Positions 27,457 to 36,125 of a stretch of 64,000 nt of DNA are shown piece by piece. The notes beneath the pieces are model-generated. The model worked only from the letters and a program-made list of their open reading frames with translations. It was not told the origin of the DNA and did no database searches. The translations under genes and the position numbers were made by a program. The stretch lies in the NCBI GenBank assembly GCA_052388455.1, contig JBQTIA010000001.1:1-64000 (forward strand), given 5' to 3'. The stretch's first letter is position 1; the number at the start of each line of letters is the position of its first letter. The DNA comes from CAZSNH01 sp052388455. GTDB taxonomy: Bacteria > Pseudomonadota > Alphaproteobacteria > Rhizobiales > Hyphomicrobiaceae.

Positions 27457-28743
27457 GTGACGGACAGACATCGCATGGCCGCTGGCCGACGGGTGATCGG
27501 GCTGCTCGACATCGGCAGTTTCAAGATCACCTGCGTCATCGTGGCTGAAACAGGCGCCGCCAGCGCCGTCCCTGGCTCCGCGGCGGCTCCTGCGGCCTTC
27601 CGGGTCGCCGGCGTCGGCTACCAGCGCTCGCGGGGCGTCAAGGCCGGAGTCGTGACGGACCTCGATCAGGCCGAGGCTGCGGTTCGTGCCACCATCGCCC
27701 AGGCCGAGCGGATGGCCGGCGTTACCTTGCGGGAGGTCGTGCTCTCGGTCTCCTGCGGCCGCCTGAAGTCGGAGAATTTCGCAGCCGCAGCCGAGGTGGC
27801 CGGCCGGGTCGTGACGGACGAGGACATCGCCCGCCTGATCGCTGGCGGACGAGCCCATGCCGAGCGGGATGGCCGCACGCTGGTGCATCTCAACCGGCTC
27901 GGGTTCCGTCTCGACGGCGTGTCCGGGATGCAGGACCCGCGCGGCATGGCGGCCCGCAAATTGGCGGCCGACCTGCACGCGGTCACCGCCGACGATGGAC
28001 CGGTCCGTAACCTGCTGATGGTCATCGAGCGCTGCTACCTGACGGCAGCCGGCCTCATCCCGGCGGCGCTGGCCAGCGCCATCGCCACATGCACCGAGGA
28101 GGAGCGCCGGCTCGGCGTAACCTGTATCGACATCGGCGGAGGCTGTACGACGTTCGCCGTCTTTTCCGAGGGCCGCTTCCTGTCGATGGACAGCCTGCCG
28201 ATGGGCGGCAGCCACATCACCTTCGACATCGCCCGCGCATTGCAGACGCCGCTTGCGGAAGCCGAGCGAATCAAGGCGCTGTATGGGACACTGGTCAGCG
28301 CTCAATCCGACGAGCACGAACTGCTGTCCTACCCCCTCGCCGGGGCCGAGGATGGTGCTCTGGCTCAGACGAGCAAGGCGCGCCTGGCGGCTGTGGTGCG
28401 GCCACGGGTCCAGTCACTGTTGGGACAGGTGCGCGAGCGGCTGAATCGCAGCGGACTTGCCCCTTACGCAGGCGAGCAAGTCGTTCTGACCGGAGGCGGC
28501 AGTCAGTTGGTCGGCATGACCGAGTTCGCGAATGTCAGTCTCGGAAAAACCGTGCGTGTCGGGCGTCCTTTGCCATTGTCGGGAATGCCGTCGGCCACCT
28601 GCGGCCCGGCGTTCTCCAGTGTCGTCGGTCTGCTCGGCGCTGCGGTGATGGCTGGCAGCGAGGCGGGCACGCTTCGTGACCCCGACCATCTGGTGCAGTC
28701 CTATCTTGGTCGCGTCAGTCAATGGCTGAAGCAGGGCTTCTGA
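27457..28743 (+). CDS. ftsA: Cell division protein FtsA
   Basis: The actin-like ATPase that tethers FtsZ filaments to the membrane. The 428-residue protein has the first phosphate loop GLLDIGSFKITCVIV, the second TCIDIGGGCTTFAVF near residue 222, and the adenosine loop VVLTGGGSQLVGM. The C-terminal amphipathic helix is YLGRVSQWLKQGF. GTG 27457 has GGAG eight bases upstream, better than the TTG two codons earlier. It follows ftsQ by 70 bp and precedes ftsZ by 68 bp. Confidence 0.95.
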   Translation: MTDRHRMAAGRRVIGLLDIGSFKITCVIVAETGAASAVPGSAAAPAAFRVAGVGYQRSRGVKAGVVTDLDQAEAAVRATIAQAERMAGVTLREVVLSVSCGRLKSENFAAAAEVAGRVVTDEDIARLIAGGRAHAERDGRTLVHLNRLGFRLDGVSGMQDPRGMAARKLAADLHAVTADDGPVRNLLMVIERCYLTAAGLIPAALASAIATCTEEERRLGVTCIDIGGGCTTFAVFSEGRFLSMDSLPMGGSHITFDIARALQTPLAEAERIKALYGTLVSAQSDEHELLSYPLAGAEDGALAQTSKARLAAVVRPRVQSLLGQVRERLNRSGLAPYAGEQVVLTGGGSQLVGMTEFANVSLGKTVRVGRPLPLSGMPSATCGPAFSSVVGLLGAAVMAGSEAGTLRDPDHLVQSYLGRVSQWLKQGF

Positions 28744-28811
28744 GCGCCCTTCAGCGGGACGGTTTTTCGAGGAGGTCGCCGGCGCGAGCCGTCGGCGATG
28801 CGGAGACGACG

Positions 28812-30728
28812 ATGGGCATCAAGCTGCAGCTTCCCAAGCTGACCGATCTCAGGCCGAGGCTGACGGTGATCGGTGTCGGCGGGGCCGGCTGTAATGCCGT
28901 CAACAACATGATCGCGGCGGGATTGACCGGCGTCGACTTCGTGGTTGCCAACACGGATGCGCAAGCGCTCGCCGCCTCCAGCGCCGAGCACCGCGTGCAG
29001 CTCGGCATCAATCTCACCGAGGGTCTCGGAGCCGGTGCCAAGCCCGAGGTGGGCGAGGCAGCCGCCGAAGAGGCGATCGAGGACATCCGGGCTCAGATCG
29101 GCGGCTCGCACATGGTCTTCATCGCGGCCGGCATGGGCGGCGGCACCGGCACCGGGGCCGCCACCGTGATCGCCCGCGCCGCGCGGGATGCCGGCATCCT
29201 GACGGTCGGGATCGTCACCAAGCCCTTCCAGTTCGAGGGCGCGCGGCGGATGCGGATCGCCGAGGCCGGCATCATCGAGCTGCGCCAGTACGTCGACACC
29301 CTGATCGTCATCCCCAACCAGAATCTCTTCCGCATCGCCAGCGAGAAGACCACCTTCGCCGAAGCCTTCGTGCTGGCCGACCAGGTGCTTTATTCGGGCG
29401 TCGCCTGCATCGTCGACCTGATCGTCAAGGAAGGCTTGATCAACCTCGACTTCGCTGACGTCCGCACCATCATGAGCGGCATGGGAACGGCGATGATGGG
29501 CACCGGCGAGGCGTCCGGTGACCAGCGGGCCATCACCGCAGCCGAGGAGGCGATTTCTAATCCGCTGCTCGACGATGTGTCGCTCAAGGGAGCCAAGGGC
29601 CTTCTGCTGTCGATCACCGGCGGCAGCGATCTGACGCTCTACGAGGTCGACGAGGCGGCCAGCCGCGTGCGCCAGGAGGTCGATCCGGAGGCCAACATCA
29701 TCGTTGGCGCGACGTTCGACGATACGCTCGGCGACCGCGTGCGGGTGTCGATCGTGGCCTCGGGCATGGGGGGGCTGGCCCAGCCTGCCAACGTCAACGC
29801 CGCGGCCGAAGCATGGTCGAGCCGGGGTCGCAAGAGCGGCGGTGGGCCGGGCATACCGCTTGGCGCCTCCGAGCCCGTCCCCTTCACGTCATCCCCGCCG
29901 GCCCAGTCGGTCCCGTCCGCTCCTCCGCCGGCGGTCCAGAATCAGCCTGCAATGCTGCAGCCCGTGGTTCTCGAGCCCGACGAGGGTGACGACCGCGACA
30001 TGCAGCGCCGACTTTCAGCCGCTCTGGACACGCCCGAGCTGGCCGCGGAGCAGACTGCGGAATCTTCAAGGTCCAGCGCGACGGCGGGCTGGGACGGCGG
30101 TTGGAATTCCGGGCGCGACACTGGCCGCGACCAGGCCGGCGAGTCGTCGCTGTCCGCGATGCTCGGGAATAATCCCGCCGGAAACCCATCCACCCTGCGC
30201 GAGACCCGGCGAGGCCCCGGCCACGTGACCATCGAGGAGGGACTGCCGCCGATCAAGGCCGCCGCTCCTGCGTCCCAGCGTTGGGGATCGGATGCGACCT
30301 CTCCGCCTCCGCTTCCGGCTGGGTCGTCCGGCGGCTTTATTCCGGCGCCGCCGGCCGAGCTGCCGCGCAGCAGCCAGCGTCGTATGCCGCAGGTCGAAGA
30401 CTTCCCGCAGGTGGGGCAGCGCGAGTATCGGGCCAAGGCCGGCCATGGACCGGGGGCCGCTGGTCTGTCAGCACCCGCACAGCCCGCAGTGATCGAACCG
30501 CCTCGCCGTGAGGGCTTTTTCGAGCGAATCACCGGCCGGATGCGGCGTGGCAGTGAAACAACACGCGCCGAAGTTCGTGGCGGCGACCCCTATGAACCCG
30601 TCGCGCGGGACTCTGGCATGTCATCGCTCGCCGCGCCGTCTGCGCCGCAGCCGGCTCGCGGCCGCGGGGGTGCCCGCGTGCAGGAACAGGCCGAATTACC
30701 AGTGTTTTTCGCGCGTGACAGAAAATAG
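28812..30728 (+). CDS. ftsZ: Cell division protein FtsZ with a long C-terminal tail
   Basis: The tubulin-like GTPase that forms the Z ring. The 638-residue protein has the GTPase core in residues 1-320 (VIGVGGAGCNAVNNMI, signature loop GMGGGTGTGAA, then NLDFADVRTIM). The remaining ~315 residues are a Pro/Ser/Gly-rich disordered linker, much longer than that of E. coli. Near the end come the basic stretch PRREGFFERITGRMRRGS and the terminal ELPVFFARDRK, which takes the place of the usual conserved peptide of the IPAFLRRQ type. ATG 28812 has GGAG six bases upstream; the longer frame overlaps ftsA. Confidence 0.96.
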   Translation: MGIKLQLPKLTDLRPRLTVIGVGGAGCNAVNNMIAAGLTGVDFVVANTDAQALAASSAEHRVQLGINLTEGLGAGAKPEVGEAAAEEAIEDIRAQIGGSHMVFIAAGMGGGTGTGAATVIARAARDAGILTVGIVTKPFQFEGARRMRIAEAGIIELRQYVDTLIVIPNQNLFRIASEKTTFAEAFVLADQVLYSGVACIVDLIVKEGLINLDFADVRTIMSGMGTAMMGTGEASGDQRAITAAEEAISNPLLDDVSLKGAKGLLLSITGGSDLTLYEVDEAASRVRQEVDPEANIIVGATFDDTLGDRVRVSIVASGMGGLAQPANVNAAAEAWSSRGRKSGGGPGIPLGASEPVPFTSSPPAQSVPSAPPPAVQNQPAMLQPVVLEPDEGDDRDMQRRLSAALDTPELAAEQTAESSRSSATAGWDGGWNSGRDTGRDQAGESSLSAMLGNNPAGNPSTLRETRRGPGHVTIEEGLPPIKAAAPASQRWGSDATSPPPLPAGSSGGFIPAPPAELPRSSQRRMPQVEDFPQVGQREYRAKAGHGPGAAGLSAPAQPAVIEPPRREGFFERITGRMRRGSETTRAEVRGGDPYEPVARDSGMSSLAAPSAPQPARGRGGARVQEQAELPVFFARDRK

Positions 30729-31036
30729 TCAGACGACAAATCGATGCCCGTCCCAGCAGCGTTGGAACGTGCCGTCCGGAGCTGGTTTCACACCCGATGC
30801 AGGATGGTAACAGAGTGTAAGAAAGCGTGATTTGTACCGACTGGGGACGAGGACTATCGTCTGAATTGTTAACGACCTCACGCGCCGCACGTTCGCCGTC
30901 AGGATCGCCGCAGCTAAGAGCGGTCCGGCTTCGAAGTCAAAAAGTGGCAGGCGGGTGATGGCCGGGGGTGGCCGGCAGTGGCGGTGGGAAACGCCAGATG
31001 CCAAAGGCCAGACGGGGCTTCGAGGGACGGCAGATA
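30729..31036. other. Intergenic region ftsZ / lpxC (308 bp)
   Basis: A fairly AT-richer gap that probably carries an lpxC promoter. One TTAA half-site with flanking GTTAACG (about 30869-30875) is present, but not a full CtrA box. No terminator with a T-run is visible after ftsZ, so readthrough is possible. Confidence 0.4.
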
Positions 31037-31987
31037 ATGTCCAATCGACTGATAGGCACGCGGCAAACGACCATTGCTCGCGAGATCGAACTTTCAGGCA
31101 CGGGGGTGCACAGCGGAGCGCCAGTATCGGTCACTCTCCATCCGGCAGAAGCCGACACTGGCCTCCGTTTTGTTCTGACCAAGCGCGGTCGCGTGACCGC
31201 CGAGATCGCCGCCAGCCATCTCAACGTCAAAAACTGCACCCTCTGCACTGTCATCGGTGACGACAAGGGCGCGACCCTTGCGACTGTCGAGCACCTTCTG
31301 GCCGCCCTTCGCGGACTTTCCGTCGACAACTGCATCATCGAAGTCGACAGCCGAGAAATGCCGATCATGGACGGCAGTTCGGCCCCCTTCGTCGAGGCGA
31401 TCGACGACGTCGGCATCCGCGAGCTGTCCGCACGCCGCAAGTTCATCAAGGTTCTCAAGCCGATCCGGGTTCAGGACGGCGACTGCTGGGGCGAGCTGAG
31501 CCCCCACTCCGGTTTCCATCTCGACATCGAGATCGATTTCGATTCGCCGGTCATCGGCTGCCAGCGTCTGGCCTACGAGATCAGCCCCACGGTTTTCCGT
31601 CGTGAACTGGCTCAAGCCCGGACGTTCGGCTTCATGCGCGACGTGGAACGCCTCTGGAAGGCCGGACTGGCGCTGGGCGCCAACCTCACCAATACCATCG
31701 CCATCGGCGAAGGCCGGGTCATGAACCGGGAAGGTCTGCGCGATCCCCTCGAGTTCGTCCGTCACAAGATGCTCGATGCGGTCGGCGATCTCAGCCTCTC
31801 TGGCCTCCCGCTGCTCGGCGCTTACCGCTCGGTTCGCGGCGGCCACCGGCTCAACGCCAGCGTGCTTCAGGCCCTTTTCGCCGACGCCTCGGCCTGGACC
31901 GTTGTGCAGGCGCCGAAGGTTCGCGAAGTCACGCACTCCGCCGGCTTCGGTATGGCCCCGGTCGCTATCGCTGCGGCAGCGGAATAA
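31037..31987 (+). CDS. lpxC: UDP-3-O-acyl-N-acetylglucosamine deacetylase
   Basis: LpxC is the zinc enzyme of the committed step of lipid A synthesis. The 316-residue protein has the zinc His of TVEHLLAALRGLSVDN, the second zinc motif HKMLDAVGDLSLSGLP with its His and Asp, and the catalytic RGGHRLNASVLQAL. The start at ATG 31037 (MSNRLIGTRQ) has GAGGGACGG upstream; the frame is open earlier but without family similarity. Its position after ftsZ is the usual one. Confidence 0.97.
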   Translation: MSNRLIGTRQTTIAREIELSGTGVHSGAPVSVTLHPAEADTGLRFVLTKRGRVTAEIAASHLNVKNCTLCTVIGDDKGATLATVEHLLAALRGLSVDNCIIEVDSREMPIMDGSSAPFVEAIDDVGIRELSARRKFIKVLKPIRVQDGDCWGELSPHSGFHLDIEIDFDSPVIGCQRLAYEISPTVFRRELAQARTFGFMRDVERLWKAGLALGANLTNTIAIGEGRVMNREGLRDPLEFVRHKMLDAVGDLSLSGLPLLGAYRSVRGGHRLNASVLQALFADASAWTVVQAPKVREVTHSAGFGMAPVAIAAAAE

Positions 31988-32330
31988 ACAGTCTCATCGG
32001 TCTGCCACGTTATCGATAGTCGTGGCCTCGCGCCGTCTGGCTTGCATCCGTGATGATCATGAACGCGGGAGAAACTGGAGCGCCTTGGCTCAATGGCCTG
32101 CTGCGCCCGAGCACTGAATAGTCGTCAGCAGCATCCGCTTTTATCCGTTCGAATTGGCTCGGTTTAGGACTGGACCGGAGGCCCAACATCGACCACAATA
32201 CGATCTTAACATTTTGATAACTTACGGATGAGGGTCTGCGCAGACTTGGGATGCGTCGAACCTTTGGGGGAAAGTCCAGAGTTGGATAGCAGCGCGCACC
32301 GCTGCATTCGGCTTGGATGATGGGAGCGCA
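31988..32330. other. Intergenic region lpxC / bamD (343 bp)
   Basis: Shortly after lpxC a small hairpin, GCCACG (32004-32009) with CGTGGC (32021-32026), may slow transcription, but it has no T-run. At 32206-32220 a TTAA-N7-ATAA sequence is one base off the CtrA consensus and lies about 110 bases before bamD. No gene is apparent. Confidence 0.4.
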
Positions 32331-33197
32331 ATGCGACGTCGGTTGCACAGCGATAAGACGAAGCACTCTGCCTTTGCGCTCTTTGCGCTGGGGCTGGCTG
32401 CGCTCGTTGCCGGCTGCGCCTCGTCGGCCGACTCCGTCAGCATCATCAACCCCGATCCGCCCGAGAAGATGTTCGCCGAGGCCGACGCCTTGATGACGCG
32501 CGGTCGCTACGAGGATGCGGCAAGGCGTTTCGAGGAGCTGGATCGCTCGCATCCTTATGCGCCCGAGGCGCGGCGGGCGATCGTGATGTCGTCCTATGCG
32601 TATTTCAAGGCCGGCAAGATGCCGGAGGCCATCGCCTCGGCCGAGCGATATTCCGTCATGCATCCCGGCACGAAGGATGCGCCGCTCGCCCATCACATCA
32701 TCGCGTCGGCCTATCTCGACGACATGCGCTCTCCCGGCCGCGATCAGCAGTCGACACGCAAGGCCCTCGCCGAGCTGAAGACGCTCAAGACCCGCTATCC
32801 CGACAGCTCGTACGCCAAAGATGCCGACAACCGCATCCGGCTGGCTGAGGACAATCTGGCGGCGGCGGAGATGGAAGTCGGCCGCTATTACCTGAAACGC
32901 AACAACCACGCCGCGGCGATCAATCGATTCAAGACCGTCGTGTCGGACTACCAGACGACGGCCCATGTCGAGGAGGCCCTGATGCGCCTCACCGAATCCT
33001 ACATGGTGCTCGGCATCACCAACGAGGCGCAGTCCGCTGCCGCCGTGCTCGGTCACAACTTCCCCGAGTCGAAGTGGTACAAGGACGCTTACGTGCTGTT
33101 GCAGTCGGGTGGACTGGCGCCACGCGAGGACGGCGAATCGTGGATCGCCAAAGCCTGGAAGAGTGTGCCGAAGCTCTCGCTCGGCGGGCCGACCTGA
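32331..33197 (+). CDS. bamD: Outer membrane protein assembly factor BamD
   Basis: BamD is the essential lipoprotein of the beta-barrel assembly machine. The 288-residue protein has a lipoprotein signal ending LAALVAGC, and TPR repeats in the rest: FAEADALMTRGRYEDAARRF, then SSYAYFKAGKMPEAI, then GRYYLKRNNHAAAINRF. ATG 32331 has GGGAG four bases upstream; six more codons upstream are open but do not improve the signal. In relatives recN follows; here ligA begins 173 bp later. Confidence 0.95.
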   Translation: MRRRLHSDKTKHSAFALFALGLAALVAGCASSADSVSIINPDPPEKMFAEADALMTRGRYEDAARRFEELDRSHPYAPEARRAIVMSSYAYFKAGKMPEAIASAERYSVMHPGTKDAPLAHHIIASAYLDDMRSPGRDQQSTRKALAELKTLKTRYPDSSYAKDADNRIRLAEDNLAAAEMEVGRYYLKRNNHAAAINRFKTVVSDYQTTAHVEEALMRLTESYMVLGITNEAQSAAAVLGHNFPESKWYKDAYVLLQSGGLAPREDGESWIAKAWKSVPKLSLGGPT

Positions 33198-33370
33198 TAC
33201 CCCGATGGCTTGAGGCGGCATCAGGAACCGGCATTGAAGGTCCTGTCTAAATCGCTCGTCCTAGCCTTCCCGAAATCCTGAACATACTCTGTGCGCTCAC
33301 TGGACCCGGTTGCGCTGGCGTCGACACGCGCTATGGAAAGCTCGTGATCGAGCGAGCGCGGCGCTGAGTC

Positions 33371-35728
33371 ATGAAAAAGAAGCCAAAACACGAGACCGAT
33401 CAACTGACGCCCGAAGCGGCAGCGGTTGAGCTGTCCCTTTTGGCCGCCGAGATCGAGCGGCACGACCGTCTCTATCATCGCGACGACGCTCCGGAAATTT
33501 CGGACGCCGACTACGACGCTCTGCGCCGTCGCCATGCCGCCATCGAAGCCCGCTTTCCTGAGCTGTCCCGTGCCGACAGCCCATCCCTTCGCGTCGGGAG
33601 CACACCCGCGGACGGCTTCGGCAAAGTCCGTCACCGGGTGCCGATGCTTTCTCTGGGCAATGCCTTTTCGGCCGACGACGTCGCCGATTTCGTCGAGCGC
33701 GTGCGACGGTTTCTGGGGCTCACGCCTGACGAGCCGCTCGCAATCACCGCCGAGCCGAAGATCGACGGCCTGTCGATCGCGCTCCGCTACGAGAAGGGCG
33801 TGCTGGTGGAAGCCGCCACGCGCGGCGACGGCGCGGAAGGCGAGAACGTCACCGCCAACATCAGGACGATCGCGGAGATTCCACATCGGCTGTCCGGCCG
33901 CAAAATTCCCGATGTGGTCGAGGCGCGGGGCGAAATCTATCTCGGTCACGACGACTTCGCAGCCCTCAATGCCGCGCAGCTTGCGGTCGGAGGTAAGACC
34001 TTCGCCAATCCGCGCAATGCGGCCGCGGGGTCCGTCCGCCAGCTCGATCCCTCGGTGACCGCGGCCCGTCCGCTGCGTTTCTTCGCCTACACATGGGGAG
34101 AGATGTCTCGCCTTCCAGCCGCCACGCAGTCGGACATGGTCGCCGCCATGAAGGGCTGGGGACTGCCGGTCAATGCCGACATGCGCTTCTGCAACACCGT
34201 CGAAGAGCTGCTCGCCTATTACACGCGCCTCGGTGATCGACGCGCCGGCCTCGGCTACGACATCGACGGCGTCGTCTACAAAGTGGACAGGCTCGACTGG
34301 CAGCAGCGGCTCGGCGTCGTCTCGCGCTCGCCGCGCTGGGCCAGTGACCACAAGTTCGCCGCCGAGCAGGCAACAACCCTGCTCAAGGCGATCGAAATCC
34401 AGGTCGGGCGCACCGGCGCGCTGACCCCCGTCGCCAAGCTCCAGCCGGTGACGGTCGGCGGCGTCGTCGTTTCCAACGCCAGCCTGCACAACGAGGCCGA
34501 AATCGCCCGCAAGGACGTGCGCGTGGGCGATACGGTCGTGGTGCAGCGGGCCGGAGACGTCATCCCGCAGGTGCTCGGCGTTGTGCTGGATCGCCGGCCA
34601 CCTGACGCGACGCCCTTCGTGTTTCCGCGAGTCTGTCCCGCCTGCGGCTCCGAGGCCGTGCGCGAGGCTGACGACACCGGCGCGGCCGACGTCGTGCGCC
34701 GCTGCTCCGGCGGGCTGGTGTGCCCCGCGCAGGCGAAGGAACGGCTGAAGCATTTCGTCTCCCGGCTCGCCTTCGACATCGAAGGACTGGGCGGGGAGCG
34801 CATCGGGCTCTTCTTCGACCAGGAGCTGATCCGGACGCCGGCCGACATCTTCACGCTCGCGGCCCGTGACGGCGCCGGCGGATCGAGGCTGCAGGATCGC
34901 GACGGATTTGGAAAAACCTCCGCCGAAAAGCTGTTCAAGTCGATCGACGCGCGCCGCCGCATCGGCCTCGATCGCCTGCTGTTCGCGCTCGGCATTCGCC
35001 ATGTCGGCGAAACGACGGCCAAGGATCTGGCCAAGGCTTTCGGCACTTTCGAAGACTTGCGCGAAGCAATTCTCCGCGCCGCAGCGGCCAAGGCCGGCCC
35101 CGACTATCAGCGTCTGGTCGGGCTGAAGGGCCTCGGGGCCAAGAGCGCCGTGACGCTGATGGACCACTTCGCCTCCGAGGCGGTGACGGGAGGCGACCTG
35201 TTCGGTCGGGCGCCACGGCCCTGGAGTGCGCTGGGCAAGATCAAGGGTGTGCGCGCGAGTGCGCTCGACGCGCTGAAGGCATCATTCGGCGACGTGCGCG
35301 AGCTTGCCGAGGTCGCGGCGCGCGCGGCGGCGGAGAAGCCGGGCGACGCCTATCAGGAGCTGGCCGGCCTGTCTGGGATCGGAGAGGTCGCGACCGACGC
35401 CCTGATCGCCTTTTTTTCCGAGCCGCATAACGCCAAGGCGGTCGACGAGCTTCTGGCGAACATCACGGTCGAGCCTTTTGAGAGCCGAGCTGCTCAGGCA
35501 ACGGCGGTCACCGGAAAAACGGTCGTCTTCACGGGTACGCTCGGCCGGATCACCCGCAATGAGGCTAAGGCGCAGGCCGAACGGCTCGGCGCCAAGGTGG
35601 CCGGATCAGTGTCTAAGAAAACCGACTATGTGATAGCGGGGGAGGATGCCGGCTCGAAGCTCGACAAGGCGCGCGAGCTGGGGGTCACTGTGCTGACCGA
35701 GGACGAATGGCTGGCGCTCATTTCGTGA
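33371..35728 (+). CDS. ligA: NAD-dependent DNA ligase
   Basis: LigA seals nicks during replication and repair using NAD+. In the 785-residue protein the adenylation domain has the active-site Lys in EPKIDGLSIALRYEKG near residue 133. Downstream come the OB domain, the zinc-finger cysteines (CPACGSEAV, then CSGGLVCPAQAK), helix-hairpin-helix repeats, and a C-terminal BRCT domain from VTGKTVVFTGTLGRITRNEA onward. The length is larger than in E. coli (about 670), mainly through insertions in the HhH region. ATG 33371 is the first start and matches the family. Confidence 0.96.
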   Translation: MKKKPKHETDQLTPEAAAVELSLLAAEIERHDRLYHRDDAPEISDADYDALRRRHAAIEARFPELSRADSPSLRVGSTPADGFGKVRHRVPMLSLGNAFSADDVADFVERVRRFLGLTPDEPLAITAEPKIDGLSIALRYEKGVLVEAATRGDGAEGENVTANIRTIAEIPHRLSGRKIPDVVEARGEIYLGHDDFAALNAAQLAVGGKTFANPRNAAAGSVRQLDPSVTAARPLRFFAYTWGEMSRLPAATQSDMVAAMKGWGLPVNADMRFCNTVEELLAYYTRLGDRRAGLGYDIDGVVYKVDRLDWQQRLGVVSRSPRWASDHKFAAEQATTLLKAIEIQVGRTGALTPVAKLQPVTVGGVVVSNASLHNEAEIARKDVRVGDTVVVQRAGDVIPQVLGVVLDRRPPDATPFVFPRVCPACGSEAVREADDTGAADVVRRCSGGLVCPAQAKERLKHFVSRLAFDIEGLGGERIGLFFDQELIRTPADIFTLAARDGAGGSRLQDRDGFGKTSAEKLFKSIDARRRIGLDRLLFALGIRHVGETTAKDLAKAFGTFEDLREAILRAAAAKAGPDYQRLVGLKGLGAKSAVTLMDHFASEAVTGGDLFGRAPRPWSALGKIKGVRASALDALKASFGDVRELAEVAARAAAEKPGDAYQELAGLSGIGEVATDALIAFFSEPHNAKAVDELLANITVEPFESRAAQATAVTGKTVVFTGTLGRITRNEAKAQAERLGAKVAGSVSKKTDYVIAGEDAGSKLDKARELGVTVLTEDEWLALIS

Positions 35729-35800
35729 CATGCTGACCGCCAGTTCTCCTGCCGCTTACCAAGGCTGGGAGAGGACGATCGATGCTCGAAAATGCAAGAA

Positions 35801-35825
35801 GGCCGCAGCTCGGCGTGCTGCGGCC
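35801..35825 (-). terminator. Intrinsic terminator after pqqA
   Basis: A perfect 9-bp stem, GGCCGCAGC (35801-35809) with GCTGCGGCC (35817-35825), encloses a 7-base loop. Read on the minus strand it is followed by TTCTTGCATTTTC, which suits a terminator for pqqA. It may also stop transcription from ligA, which ends 72 bp before it. Confidence 0.75.
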
Positions 35826-35852
35826 CTCTCGAAATCGTGCGAGACGATGACG

Positions 35853-35942
35853 TCAGATGACGTCGATCTCGGCGGGGAGATAGGAGGTGACCTCGAGGCC
35901 GACTTCCTGCTCACGAACGGCGGGCTTGGTCCAGATCTTCAT
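35853..35942 (-). CDS. pqqA: PQQ precursor peptide PqqA (orphan)
   Basis: A 29-residue ribosomal peptide from which pyrroloquinoline quinone is made; PqqE crosslinks the Glu and Tyr of its E-x-x-x-Y motif. The peptide begins MKIWTKPAV and continues EVGLEVTSYLPAEIDV, so Glu17 and Tyr21 are the expected precursor residues. ATG 35942 has GGAG eight bases upstream. A terminator follows within 30 bases, and no pqqB, C, D or E is present anywhere in the window, so this copy is transcribed alone. A longer open frame upstream lacks a ribosome binding site. Confidence 0.92.
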   Translation of the reverse strand: MKIWTKPAVREQEVGLEVTSYLPAEIDVI

Positions 35943-36125
35943 GGTGTATCTCCAGTTATCAGGTGGTTTTGATTGTTCGGGTCGTGCGTGTCTGATGACA
36001 GATATGTAGGCCACGTCGGCGATCAACACAAATCGCAATCGCGTGAGAATTGGATAAGAATTCATGATCGCCCGTAAGGCGCCGCTGATCGGTCGAACGC
36101 TGTTTGACTCAGCTCACAGGAGTGC

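Noticed and set aside
32206..32220. CtrA box upstream of bamD
   Set aside because: The second half-site is ATAA instead of TTAA; kept only as a note in the intergenic entry.
33221..35167. 648-residue minus-strand frame opposite ligA
   Set aside because: Antisense shadow of ligA; no ribosome site, no domains.
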